A DNA stretch of 64,000 nt from QHXN01 sp963785125 (GCA_963785125.1 CAWATU010000003.1:496001-560000), one strand, 5' to 3'. Positions 42,880-51,323 are shown, counted from the stretch's first letter. Numbers and translations: made by a program. Notes: generated by a model not told the origin, from the letters alone.

Positions 42880-43029
42880 GCAGTAGGCAGTAGGCCGTTA
42901 GGACAGGAAGTCTACTTAAAAAAAACAGGTAAAAGAATCGGAGGCGGCGAGTCATCACCTCGCCGCCTCCGATTCTTTAAGATAGGTTTCTTTAAAGTCT
43001 TCTTGCCTTCAACGGCCTACTGCCTACTT
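42874..43029. repeat. Composite intergenic inverted repeat, CAGTAGG heptamer family
   Basis: Outer arms of CAGTAGG units: left 42874-42899, right 43011-43029, perfect over 19 bp. Inside is a perfect 20-bp hairpin at 42932-42978. The layout and the inner GGAGGC(G/C)GCGAG core match the element at 4884-5017. It lies between convergent genes, and the VWFA stop codon is within the left arm. Confidence 0.88.
42932..42978. terminator. Bidirectional terminator-like hairpin in composite repeat
   Basis: Twenty-base perfect arms (42932-42951 and 42959-42978) with a 7-nt loop, A-rich on the left and T-rich on the right. Confidence 0.8.
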
Positions 43030-43031
43030 CC

Positions 43032-43616
43032 TTACCTCGTGAGCGCGTCGGCGGTCTGCCAGCGGCCGGGGGAGGGGGCGAGCAGGCTCAGCATCTCGCG
43101 GAGCGATTCGAGGTGGTTGTTCGTCAGCGCGAGCTGTGCGCCGCCGAACTGCACCGAGGCGTTGCGGGCTCGCGTGAGCGCGGAGAGGTCTGCGTAGGAG
43201 AGCGTCAAGCGTACGGCGTTACCGCCGCCCGGCTGCGAGCGGAAATTCGCCTGCTGCGTGAACGGGCGCGCCTGTCCGTCAAGCACGATGGAGACCGAGC
43301 CCGCGCTGCTCGGCTGAGCCGAGGGCACGTTCGTGTAGAGGACGAGTTCGAAGGCGGGCGTGCCGGGGCGCTTCGCGCTCTGGTGCATGAAGGAGGCCGC
43401 GAGATAGAAAAGCTCGGCGCCGCTGCCGATGGCGCGCGGGTGCTGGAGCGTGGTGCGCATACCGCCGGCGCGCGAGTCGAAGGACGTAACGATCTCGCCG
43501 TCGTGCTTGAAGGGCGACGGCGGCGGCTTCGGGCAGAGGCGCTTCTGGGGGAAGGCCGTAGCGGCGAGTAGAGTCAGCAGGGCGGCGGAAAGTAACAGTC
43601 GGGATGTCTTGCGCAT
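43032..43616 (-). CDS. Secreted protein of unknown function
   Basis: A 194-residue protein with a signal peptide (LLLSAALLTLLAATAFPQK) and one remaining cysteine. The sequence (FDSRAGGMRTTLQHPRAIGSGAELFYLAASFMHQ...SVSIVLDGQARPFTQQANFRS) reads as a beta-rich domain with an Ig-like or lipocalin-like feel. No family was recognised. It converges on the VWFA gene across the composite repeat. Confidence 0.65.
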   Translation of the reverse strand: MRKTSRLLLSAALLTLLAATAFPQKRLCPKPPPSPFKHDGEIVTSFDSRAGGMRTTLQHPRAIGSGAELFYLAASFMHQSAKRPGTPAFELVLYTNVPSAQPSSAGSVSIVLDGQARPFTQQANFRSQPGGGNAVRLTLSYADLSALTRARNASVQFGGAQLALTNNHLESLREMLSLLAPSPGRWQTADALTR

Positions 43617-44056
43617 TGGGGGTACCTTTGTGCTCCGGGTAAAAAGACGGGTTGACGACCGGCGAGTCCGCGAGGGTGTGCCTTCCGACGCGCGGCTGGC
43701 AGACCGGCATGGACACAGTTTTCGGACTTCTGCGGTCGAAGCATTAAGGGTTATGTCTGAATAAAAAGGACGGGAAGAACTTGCCGTCTCCGGCTTAAAG
43801 TACGCCGCCGGGCCGGCAGCGGGAGACTAACATCAAACGCGAACTTTTTCCAGACCCGGCCGCATAAAGATGTTCCGGGCGCGTTCGCGGTTCTTTCCGT
43901 CCTTTTGCATTCCCCGCGCGGGCGGGTTCGACTGCGGGAGAGTCTGTGTGGTGAGAGGGCTAGAGCGCGCCCGCAAAACAGGGCGCACTTTGAATATAGA
44001 ACACGGCCGCGCGACTTGTCATTGCATTTTTTCGACAAACACGTTGCGGCCGCAGG
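43617..44056. other. Intergenic region without recognised genes
   Basis: A 440-bp stretch upstream of the secreted-protein gene (minus strand) and downstream of the third TonB receptor gene. It should contain the minus-strand promoter for 43616, but no convincing boxes were seen. Short open frames here look non-coding. Confidence 0.5.
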
Positions 44057-44130
44057 GAATTAAGCACAGAGACAAGAGAGGCGCAGCTAATTCGCTTTAG
44101 CTGCGCCTCTCTTGTCTCTGTGCTTAATTC
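44057..44130. repeat. Perfect intergenic inverted repeat, ACACAGAG-related family
   Basis: Two perfect 34-bp arms (44057-44090 and 44097-44130) with a 6-nt loop. The units AGCACAGAGACAAGAGAGG overlap the ACAGAG motif of 25754 and 32001. It directly abuts the stop codon of the minus-strand TonB receptor at 44131. It is the most perfect of the eleven elements and so perhaps the youngest. Confidence 0.92.
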
Positions 44131-46893
44131 TTAGAACTTGTAACGGTAGCGCAGCGTCACGCCGCGGCCCGCGCCGTCGATGCCCCAGCTAATCCCACGG
44201 TACTGCTTGTCGCCGATGTTCTCGAAATCGAAGAACAACTCCGACCGCTCGCCGAAGCGAACCGCGCCGCGCACGCCGACCAGCCCGTAGCCCGGGAGGT
44301 GCGGATGGAGCGGGACGACCGTGTCGTTGTTGACGACCGTCACGCCGTTGATGGTCGCGCCGATGGGCAGCAAACGATTCTGCACCTGCGCCAGCGTCTC
44401 GCCCGTCGAGACGAGAACGCCTCCGGCCGAGCCGCAGCCCGTAGTCCCCGGCGTCGTCACGCCGCGCACGCACGCGCCGCGACGGAAGAAGTTCTGTATC
44501 TGCGTGCGCGAGCGTCCCGCGCCCGTGCGGCGGTCGGCGAGGTCGAGCGACGAGAGGCGATTCTGCCGTCCGGCCAGAATCGCGTAGGGCTCGACGTAGA
44601 AGCGCGCTGTGGAACGCGGCTGGTAGCGGAGGCTGACGAAGCCGGTGGCCGGCGGCACGCCGCCCTCGACGTTCGGCGGCAGGCCGTTGAGCAGGCTGTA
44701 CGCGCGGATGTATGTGAAGTTGCCGCGGGCGGTGAAGTCGCGCGAGAGGCGCGCGTCCGTCGCGAACTCGACGCCGTTGAAGCGCGCGTCGTCGTAGTTG
44801 ACGCGGACGAGCACGGGGCTCGTCGCGGCGGCGACGAAGACGAGGCCGCGTGCGTTCTGACTGATGATGCGCTCGCTCCCGAGGAACTGCCCGACCGCGC
44901 CCGGCGGCAGCACGAGCGCCTGATCGAAGTAAACGTCCTGGAGCTTGTTCGTGAAGCCGGTCAGCTCCGCGCGGAAGCGCGCGTGCGTGTAGCGGAGGCT
45001 GAGGTCGAAGCTGTCGCTCTTCTCCGGCCCGAGCCTCGTGACGGGGATGCCGGTCGAGACGGCGTCCGCGCCGGCCGTCGTCCCGATGAAGCCGCCGAGC
45101 CGCGCGGCCTCCGCGGCGTCTACCTCGAAGCCCGTGCCGACGAGCCCGACGATGCCGAGGTCGGTCGTGTTCGGCGCGCGGAAACCACGCGTGTACTTGC
45201 CCGCGATGTCGAAGCCTTTGCCGACGGTGACGACCGCGCCGACGCGACCCGAGAACGCGTCGAAGCGCGCGCTGTCGTCGGGGAAGAGCGGGCGTCCGCC
45301 GACCACGGGTGAGTTCGCCGCGCGCGACTTGTACGATGCGACGCTGTAGCGTAGCGCGCCGCTCAGGCGCAGGCGGTCGGGGATGGCCGTGAACACGTCC
45401 TGCGCGAAGAAGCCGTAAGAGAGATAGCGCGCCCCGTTCGGAATGCGCGGACGCGACGGCGTCGCCACCCGCGTCACGGCGTTGGTGGTGAAGGCGGGCG
45501 CGTTGATCTTGTCGCGATACACGTCGGCGCCGAGCGTGAGCGTGTTCTCCTCGTTGAGTCGTTTATCGACGTGGAAGTTGAAGCCGAGGACGTTCGTGCG
45601 CTCGCGCTGGTTGGTGATGTCGCCGACGGGATTGCCCTGACCGCCCTGATTGATGCGCTCCTCGCGCTGACCGTTATAGGAGAAGGTGAACTGCGCGTCA
45701 TCGAAGAAGCCGAGGTCTTGCCTGACGAGGCGCGCGTAGAAGAGGTCGGTCATCAGGTTGCGCAGGTCCGCGATGAGGTTGCCGTCGCCGCCCGCCAACT
45801 GGTCGTAGCGGCGCCCGCCGTCCTGCTGGTTGCGCGCGTAGCTGAAGAGGACCTGAGTCTTTTCGTCGAGGTTGAAACTGGTGCGCAGCAGCCCGCCGTA
45901 CTGCGTGAACGCCGTGTCGGGCAGGCGCTCGCCCAAAACATCCGAGGGGATGCCGAGGAAGCGCGTCACCGCGGCGTGCGTGTCGAGGCCGGCGCCCGGT
46001 CGCAGGCGGTTGATGCGCCGCGCGTTCAGGTTGAGCAGCAGACCGTATTTGCGTGTGCCGTAGGTCGTAAGCACGTTGCCGCCGAAGCCGTTGGTCGGCG
46101 AGGTGTAGAAGACGCTCGAACGGCCGTGCCACTCGCCGTCCTCGTTGCCGTACGCAGGCGCGTGCGAGAGGAAGTTGATGACGCCGCCGAGCACGTCCGA
46201 GCCGTACTGCGAGCTGTTCGGCCCGCGCAGGATTTCGACCGCCTCAAGGCTCGAAGGCTCAATCAAACTGAAGAAGGTACCGACGCCGCCGCGCTGCGCG
46301 CTCGTCGTGTAGCGCACGCCGTCCACGAAGACGGCGACGTTACGGCCGGTCAGGCCGCGCACGAAGACGGCGCTCAAACTGGGGCTCGTGCGCTGCAAGT
46401 TGACGCCCTGCTCCTCATCGACAACCTGCGCGACGACCTCGGTCGCGCGCTCGACGATCTCTTCCTCGTTGATGAGGTTGACGGGCTGCGCGGTGTTGCG
46501 CGCGTCGGCGACCTGCCCGGCCTCGGCCGTTACGGTCACCTGCTCGGCGAGCGCCTCGACCTCAAGCTTGACGTTGACGTTCGCCGTCTGTCCCGTCTTG
46601 ACCTCGACGGGCACACGGCGCGCCGCGAAGTCCTTGCGCGCGATACGCAGGACGTAGGTGCCCGGCGCGACGGACTCAAGACGGAAGTGGCCCGCGGCGT
46701 CAGTCTCGCCCGCCACGGCCAGCGCCTGTCGCGCGTCCATGAGGTAGACGCGCGCACCCGCGAGCGCACCGCCCGCGCCGTCCGTGACCGTGCCCTCAAC
46801 CACGCCCTGCGCCGATTGCCGCGCCACGACCGCGAGCGGCGACGCGCACAGAAGCGTCGCGCACAGAAGGACTCCAAAAAGTCTTACTCTCAT
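44131..46893 (-). CDS. TonB-dependent receptor with classical plug
   Basis: A 920-residue outer-membrane receptor of a different type from those at 8871 and 14815. A signal peptide (LFGVLLCATLLCASPLAVVARQ) is followed by a short carboxypeptidase-regulatory domain (GVVEGTVTDGAGGALAGARVYLMD, residues 30-110). The canonical plug has INEEEIVERATEVVAQVVDEEQGVNLQRTSPSLSAVFVRGLTGRNVAVFVDGVRY and VEILRGPNSSQYGSDVLGGVINF. The barrel ends GVTLRYRYKF. It resembles siderophore/heme or vitamin receptors, but the ligand is not evident. No riboswitch was recognised in the 170-bp leader. M56/BlaI-type genes lie upstream on the same strand. Confidence 0.9.
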   Translation of the reverse strand: MRVRLFGVLLCATLLCASPLAVVARQSAQGVVEGTVTDGAGGALAGARVYLMDARQALAVAGETDAAGHFRLESVAPGTYVLRIARKDFAARRVPVEVKTGQTANVNVKLEVEALAEQVTVTAEAGQVADARNTAQPVNLINEEEIVERATEVVAQVVDEEQGVNLQRTSPSLSAVFVRGLTGRNVAVFVDGVRYTTSAQRGGVGTFFSLIEPSSLEAVEILRGPNSSQYGSDVLGGVINFLSHAPAYGNEDGEWHGRSSVFYTSPTNGFGGNVLTTYGTRKYGLLLNLNARRINRLRPGAGLDTHAAVTRFLGIPSDVLGERLPDTAFTQYGGLLRTSFNLDEKTQVLFSYARNQQDGGRRYDQLAGGDGNLIADLRNLMTDLFYARLVRQDLGFFDDAQFTFSYNGQREERINQGGQGNPVGDITNQRERTNVLGFNFHVDKRLNEENTLTLGADVYRDKINAPAFTTNAVTRVATPSRPRIPNGARYLSYGFFAQDVFTAIPDRLRLSGALRYSVASYKSRAANSPVVGGRPLFPDDSARFDAFSGRVGAVVTVGKGFDIAGKYTRGFRAPNTTDLGIVGLVGTGFEVDAAEAARLGGFIGTTAGADAVSTGIPVTRLGPEKSDSFDLSLRYTHARFRAELTGFTNKLQDVYFDQALVLPPGAVGQFLGSERIISQNARGLVFVAAATSPVLVRVNYDDARFNGVEFATDARLSRDFTARGNFTYIRAYSLLNGLPPNVEGGVPPATGFVSLRYQPRSTARFYVEPYAILAGRQNRLSSLDLADRRTGAGRSRTQIQNFFRRGACVRGVTTPGTTGCGSAGGVLVSTGETLAQVQNRLLPIGATINGVTVVNNDTVVPLHPHLPGYGLVGVRGAVRFGERSELFFDFENIGDKQYRGISWGIDGAGRGVTLRYRYKF

Positions 46894-47069
46894 GAACTTC
46901 TTTTCTCCCCTCGGGATGATGTTGATGTGAAGCGAGTGCCCACCCGGATTGAATATGTGAACTTAAACGTTACGGCCTGCTACTACCAGCCCTCGTAGTT
47001 GGGCCGGGTCTTTAATTCGGTGTGTTTACTGGGTAAGGGGAGTCGGCTGGGAGGAGTCGCGCGCGACGC

Positions 47070-48071
47070 TTAACGCAGGTTCTCGACGACGTGCTCGATA
47101 GCGACGTGCGTGGCCCTGAGAATTTCCGGGTGCATCAAGACGTACGCGCCGATGGCGAAGATGCTGAAGCAGAACGCCGCCGCCGCCAGCGGCGAGCGCG
47201 AATGCAGTCCGGCGCGCGACCCTTCGGCCGAGGCCGCGAGGCGCAGGAGGTTGCGCACGCGGCGCGAGGTGCCGTCTTCGCCGTCGCCGAGCAGGTGCGA
47301 GCCCGCGGGCAGGGTGGGACGCGCGCCACGCGGGATGAGCTTTGAGAGTTTGACGATGGCCGAGGCGAGGTCGAGCGCGGCGGCGGGGCCGGCCGCAGCC
47401 GCGAACTCGTCGGCCGCCATCTCAGACTCGCTCTGCCAAGCGCGCCGCAGCGAGCGCCCGAGCGGCGCATGGAGCAGAGCATCCTCGCCGGCCTGAAGCA
47501 GCGCGCGCTTCAGGTTGTCGCGCCCCTCGACGTGCCCGCGTTCGTGCGCGAGCGCAGCGGCCAACTCCTCCGGCGTGAGCGCGCCGAAGACCTGCGACGC
47601 GACGAACAGGCGCGGGCGCAGCACGCCGATGACCGCGATGACAGGGAAACTGTGACGTATGCGGAAGGTCGGGACGGTCGCTCCTTCGACTTCGAACGGC
47701 TCGGCGTGGCACATCCAATCGCGCACGAGCCTCCGCGTCGCTATCCACGTCCGCGCGACGCGCCAGGCCGCCAGCAGCACGCCGGCCGCAGACAGGCAGG
47801 CCAGTATGAAGAGCTTGACGCTGACGGTCTCTCCGCTGTCGAACGGCTCATGCAGAAGGTAAGCGGGGACGATGAGGGCGAAGGCGAGCGCCGTGGCCGC
47901 GACCGGCGGCGTCAGGCGCAGCCCGAACAGCAGACGTGCGCGCGCGCCCGCATCCCAGCCACGCACGCGCGGCGCGAGCGCGCGCCACACGACTCCGGCC
48001 AGCGCCGACGCCAGCGCGTTGAGAGCCAGCAGCGCCGAGAGCGTCAGACAGATGCAGAGCAGCGCGTACAC
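47070..48071 (-). CDS. M56-family membrane metallopeptidase (BlaR1/MecR1-like)
   Basis: A 333-residue membrane protein with hydrophobic helices at about residues 3-28, 55-75, 86-106 and 290-315. A gluzincin zinc site is present: LAAALAHERGHVEGRDN (H176-E-x-x-H180) with an ESEMAADEFA downstream glutamate. This is the M56/BlaR1 antirepressor protease domain, but no C-terminal penicillin-binding sensor domain follows, so the trigger is unknown. It starts 6 bp after the BlaI-type gene, the normal pairing in which the protease inactivates the repressor. Confidence 0.88.
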   Translation of the reverse strand: MYALLCICLTLSALLALNALASALAGVVWRALAPRVRGWDAGARARLLFGLRLTPPVAATALAFALIVPAYLLHEPFDSGETVSVKLFILACLSAAGVLLAAWRVARTWIATRRLVRDWMCHAEPFEVEGATVPTFRIRHSFPVIAVIGVLRPRLFVASQVFGALTPEELAAALAHERGHVEGRDNLKRALLQAGEDALLHAPLGRSLRRAWQSESEMAADEFAAAAGPAAALDLASAIVKLSKLIPRGARPTLPAGSHLLGDGEDGTSRRVRNLLRLAASAEGSRAGLHSRSPLAAAAFCFSIFAIGAYVLMHPEILRATHVAIEHVVENLR

Positions 48072-48077
48072 GGCTCG

Positions 48078-48518
48078 TTACTCCTCTTTGCTCAGCTCGC
48101 GCCGCTTCTCCTCGACCAGGCGTTGCAGGTCATCGAGAAGCGCGCGGTCGTGCTCGCTCACGGCGTCCACGATGCAGGCGAGCAAAGGCTCGGCCCCGCC
48201 GCTGCGCCCGAGCAGGTCGCCGAGCACGTCCTCGGCCACGCCCCGCTCGAACTCCTCGCGCGACACGCGCGGCGAGTAGATGTAGGCGCGCCCGTCCTTC
48301 TCGCGCGTGAGCAGACCCTTTTTGAAGAGCCGGTCAAGCGTCGTCATCCACGTCGTGTAGGCGGTGCGCTCGCCGAAGGCGCGATAAATGTCGCTCGCGC
48401 TCACGCGCTTGCGCCGCCAAGCCTCCTCCATCACCGTCTTCTCCAGCTTGCCGAGCGCCGATCCGACGACCTCGCGTGGTCGCCTGAACCCGAAGAGTCT
48501 GAACTGCGGCACTTTCAT
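48078..48518 (-). CDS. BlaI/MecI-family transcriptional repressor
   Basis: A 146-residue protein with the Penicillinase_R winged-helix domain: GKLEKTVMEEAWRRKRVSASDIYRAFGERTAYTTWMTTLDRLFKKGLLTREKDGRAYIYSPRVSREEF (about residues 22-95). A C-terminal dimerisation helix pair follows. It binds DNA as a dimer and would control itself and the M56 gene downstream, and perhaps the TonB receptor. Its operator was not identified. Confidence 0.9.
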   Translation of the reverse strand: MKVPQFRLFGFRRPREVVGSALGKLEKTVMEEAWRRKRVSASDIYRAFGERTAYTTWMTTLDRLFKKGLLTREKDGRAYIYSPRVSREEFERGVAEDVLGDLLGRSGGAEPLLACIVDAVSEHDRALLDDLQRLVEEKRRELSKEE

Positions 48519-48588
48519 AGTCGAGAAAGCCTCTACTTTGTGAGTTAGATGTGACGGAGAACTATGGCCCTATGGCCCTGGAATTTGT

Positions 48589-48666
48589 TGGGGCGGCCAG
48601 CGGGGTTCGAACCCGCGACCTCCTGATCCACAGTCAGGCGCTCTAACCGACTGAGCTATGGCCGCC
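48589..48666 (-). tRNA. tRNA-His (GTG)
   Basis: Cloverleaf read on the minus strand: acceptor GCGGCCA/TGGCCGC, T8 A9 then GCTC D-stem, anticodon loop CTGTGGA with GTG at 48629-48631, T-arm GCGGG-TTCGAAC-CCCGC. The extra 5' G (position -1, base 48666) opposite C73 (48592) is the His identity pair. CCA is encoded at 48589-48591. Confidence 0.97.
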
Positions 48667-48749
48667 ACACGGGGAAGCGAACGGAAGCCACATACTACCA
48701 ACCACTCACGGCACTGACAAGTTGCCCCGCGACGCCCGCCCGCCCACGA

Positions 48750-48823
48750 TGCCCCCGGCTGGACTCGAACCAGCGACCCTCTGCTTAGAAGGCAGATGCT
48801 CTATCCGACTGAGCTACGGGAGC
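48750..48823 (-). tRNA. tRNA-Arg (TCT)
   Basis: Minus-strand cloverleaf: acceptor GCTCCCG/CGGGGGC with one G-U pair, D-stem GCTC, anticodon loop CTTCTAA with TCT at 48787-48789, T-arm GCTGG-TTCGAGT-CCAGC, discriminator A at 48750. CCA is not encoded. Confidence 0.97.
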
Positions 48824-48961
48824 CCGTACGCCATTCGAGGCCGAATGTTAACACGCGCCCCCATCCTGTCAAAATTACTTACAAGTCCTGATAAACAAAC
48901 GGCATTGCGTGACAAGATTCTAAAAGGCACGGGCGCGGGGCTATGGTAAAGTGTGCGGACT

Positions 48962-50119
48962 ATGGCGGATTGGGACAAGTCACAGAGCAGGTTGCTGCGT
49001 TGGATCGGGCTGATAGTGGCCACCGCGGTGGCACTCTACCTCTGCTGGAAGATGCTCCAGCCTTTCATCGAGGTGGTGCTCTGGGCCATCGTCCTCGTCA
49101 TCGTCTTCTTCCCCATCCACAGGCGCATACAGGCGCGCGTCGGGAGCCCCGGCTGGAGCGCACTGCTCTCCTGCCTGCTCGTCATCTTCGTCATTCTCGT
49201 CCCGCTGACGCTGCTCACCTTCGCCGTCGTCAACGAGCTGTCGGACTTCGCACAGATGCTCCAGCCGAATCGGGACGGGACGGGCGGAGCGGCGGGAGCG
49301 GCGGCCGGGCTGCTCGACCCGAACCACCCTTACCTCGGGCCGGCCGTACGCTGGGTCGGACAGTACGTTGACCTCAGTAGGCTCGGGTCGCAGGAGTTCA
49401 TCGCCGAGCGATTGAAGGGCGTGAGCGGCGCGATTGCCTCGCGCACGCTTGGGTTCGTGGGCGGGGCGGTCGGTTTCATCGTCGAAGTCTTCTTCGTCAT
49501 CTTCACGATGTACTACCTCTTCCGCGACGGCGAGCGTATGCGCGCGGCGGCCTACGACATGATGCCTTTGAGCGGCCCGCAGGCGCGCGAGATTCTCGAC
49601 CGCACGGGCGAGGTCATCGGGGCGAGCGTCTACGGCGTGCTTATCATCGCCGTCATACAGGGCGTACTCGGGGGCTTAGCCTTCTGGGTTTTGGGGCTGC
49701 CTTCGCCGCTGCTGTGGGGCGTGGTGATGATTTTCCTCTCGATGATTCCGATGCTGGGCGCCTTTATCGTCTGGGTACCGGCGGCCATCTACCTCGCGCT
49801 GACGGGGGACTGGGTGAAGGCGATCATACTCGCCGTGTGGGGCGCGCTCGTCATCGGGAGCGTGGACAACTTCCTGCGGCCGAAGCTCGTCGGCGAGCGG
49901 ACGCGTCTACACGAGCTGCTCGTCTTCTTCTCGGTGCTCGGCGGGCTACAGGTTTTCGGCGTGCTCGGCATCGTGCTGGGGCCGGTGATTGTCGCCATCA
50001 CCCTCGCGCTCCTCGACGTGCTCCGCCACGCCGACGGCACGGAGCGCGAACCGCCCGAACACGACACGCTCATTGAACAGCAGGCCGAGCTGCGCGCTAC
50101 ACCCCAGGAGTCTTCATAA
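48962..50119 (+). CDS. AI-2E-type permease family membrane protein
   Basis: A 385-residue integral membrane protein of the AI-2E/TqsA/PerM family with about 8 helices: hydrophobic pairs near residues 15-65, a soluble insert (SQEFIAERLKGVSG), FIVEVFFVIFTMYYLFRDGERM, then IQGVLGGLAFWVLGLPSPLLWGVVMIFLSMIPMLGAFIVWVPAAIYL and DNFLRPKLVGERTRLHELLVFFSVLGGLQVFG. Family roles include AI-2 export or Na+/H+ exchange, so the substrate is open. The ATG at 48962 (MADWDKSQSR) is preferred over one three codons earlier. Confidence 0.9.
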   Translation: MADWDKSQSRLLRWIGLIVATAVALYLCWKMLQPFIEVVLWAIVLVIVFFPIHRRIQARVGSPGWSALLSCLLVIFVILVPLTLLTFAVVNELSDFAQMLQPNRDGTGGAAGAAAGLLDPNHPYLGPAVRWVGQYVDLSRLGSQEFIAERLKGVSGAIASRTLGFVGGAVGFIVEVFFVIFTMYYLFRDGERMRAAAYDMMPLSGPQAREILDRTGEVIGASVYGVLIIAVIQGVLGGLAFWVLGLPSPLLWGVVMIFLSMIPMLGAFIVWVPAAIYLALTGDWVKAIILAVWGALVIGSVDNFLRPKLVGERTRLHELLVFFSVLGGLQVFGVLGIVLGPVIVAITLALLDVLRHADGTEREPPEHDTLIEQQAELRATPQESS

Positions 50120-50163
50120 AGGCTGCCGGGTGCGGCAGTTCCGCTTCCAAAGACCTAAAAAGC

Positions 50164-50196
50164 AAAGAGCCGCCAGCGTCAAACTGGCGGCTCTTT
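50164..50196. terminator. Bidirectional terminator hairpin
   Basis: AAAGAGCCGCCAG (50164-50176) pairs perfectly with CTGGCGGCTCTTT (50184-50196) across a 7-nt loop, between the convergent AI-2E and small hypothetical genes. T runs are present on both strands. Confidence 0.88.
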
Positions 50197-50230
50197 GAAT
50201 TTCACGGGAAATGCTGCGTAGAACCTGGTC

Positions 50231-50473
50231 TTACGCGGCGTTGTTGAAGGTTTCGGCGAAGACACGGCGGCCGTTGAGCGCGTCGTCGATGATCTCGCGG
50301 ACGGCGGCGACATCCGGGTTAACGTCCATGCGGTCACAGGCGCGCAGGTGGCGGATGATGCCCTCGGTCGCGATGTCCAGAGCGGGCCCGCCCAGTTTCG
50401 AGTAGCGGCGCGCCTGGATGTGGTCAATCATCTTCAGCCGTTCTGCCAGCGGAAACTTCTCAGTAGCGATCAC
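50231..50473 (-). CDS. Small hypothetical protein
   Basis: An 80-residue predicted cytoplasmic helical protein (VIATEKFPLAERLKMIDHIQ..., then GPALDIATEGIIRHLRACDRMDVNPDVAAVREIIDDALNGRRVF). GTG at 50473 is taken as the start because AAGGAGCA lies 8 nt upstream; the frame is open 14 more codons. No family recognised. Confidence 0.6.
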   Translation of the reverse strand: MIATEKFPLAERLKMIDHIQARRYSKLGGPALDIATEGIIRHLRACDRMDVNPDVAAVREIIDDALNGRRVFAETFNNAA

Positions 50474-50925
50474 TTTTCGTCTGCTCCTTATGTTTTCGGG
50501 CCCACGAAAATCCAACTCGGCGGTGGGCTCTGTATTAGTGACAATTTAGATGCATTCGGGAGTTCAAGGGATGCGAATCCGTTGCAATCCCCGAATTTTC
50601 ACACAATCCAGCCCACCATTTGTAAAGCACCACAACCCTGTAGGGGATAAGGGGGCTAGAAGAAAAACGCATTCTACATTGAAATTATTTGAATTACCAG
50701 ACTTTTTTTCGATGTGGTCAGACCGGAGAGGGGGGGGTGGCAATCCTCAGGAAAGATTAGTTGCTGGACGGTGTAACTCGTTTTAATTGTGAGGGATGAG
50801 TGCAAAAGCCCGGAAGGAGAAAAGAAAAGACGCCGGCGAAGTCGGAAGGCAAAAATATGCCTGCCAAAACCCGTCGGCGGTCTTTTCGTGTATTTGAGAA
50901 GTATGACTGGCTCGTCGGACGCCGA
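50474..50925. other. AT-richer intergenic region with hairpins
   Basis: A 452-bp gap, lower in GC than its surroundings. It contains overlapping alternative stems at 50554-50596 (ATTCGGG with CCCGAAT, or GGGAT with ATCCC, sharing the CCC), a G7 run near 50732, and a possible HU terminator on the minus strand (50824-50887: GAAAAGAC pairs with GTCTTTTC, enclosing AGGCA/TGCCT). No ORF with coding character was found. A small RNA is possible. Confidence 0.4.
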
Positions 50926-51234
50926 CTACTTCTTCGGGACGACGGAATCCTTCAAACCCTTGCTGAGACGGAACTTAAGCGCCGTCTTGGCGGGAATCTG
51001 GATCGTCTCGCCCGTCTGAGGGTTACGCCCCTCGCGCGCCTTGCGCTCGGAGAGAACGAGCTTACCGAAGCCCGGAAGGACGAACTCGCCGCTCTCCTTG
51101 ACCTCGTTGGTGGCCAGGTTCGCGAGTTCCTCGAAAAGCTCCTTCACCTGTGCGCGCTTCAGCTCGTATTTTTCGGCGAAGTGGTTAACCACTTCGGACT
51201 GTGACATGCGCTTCTTGCCTGCTTTCGTGGCCAT
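50926..51234 (-). CDS. hup: HU-family DNA-binding protein
   Basis: A 102-residue histone-like protein. The core MSQSEVVNHFAEKYELKRAQVKELFEELANLATNEVKESGEFVLPGFGKLVLSERKAREGRNPQTGETIQIPAKTALKF has the HU helices, the beta arm and the conserved GRNPQTGE arm tip. A Lys-rich N-terminal extension (MATKAGKKR) precedes it. It bends and compacts DNA as a dimer. The ATG at 51234 is used; an upstream GTG at 51246 is too close to the AGGAGG. Confidence 0.93.
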   Translation of the reverse strand: MATKAGKKRMSQSEVVNHFAEKYELKRAQVKELFEELANLATNEVKESGEFVLPGFGKLVLSERKAREGRNPQTGETIQIPAKTALKFRLSKGLKDSVVPKK

Positions 51235-51323
51235 TGGGTGGTGCACTGCCTCCTGCGAATTCGGGAAGAAATCAAAAAGCTTGCGTCAGGACATATATCA
51301 CACGATGCGGCCTCGCGTCTCGG

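Noticed and set aside
4884..43029. CRISPR array suggested by repeated short units
   Set aside because: Units are contiguous heptamers in inverted arms with no regular unique spacers, and there are no cas genes in the window.
45571..46998. 475-codon open frame antisense to the third TonB receptor
   Set aside because: Shadow of the minus-strand receptor; no start region or motifs.
46894..47069. Cobalamin or other metabolite riboswitch ahead of the third TonB receptor
   Set aside because: No B12-box or other conserved core could be found on the minus strand.
50800..51204. Lys/Arg-rich 134-codon plus-strand frame overlapping HU
   Set aside because: Antisense to the well-supported HU gene and its terminator region; the basic composition comes from these.
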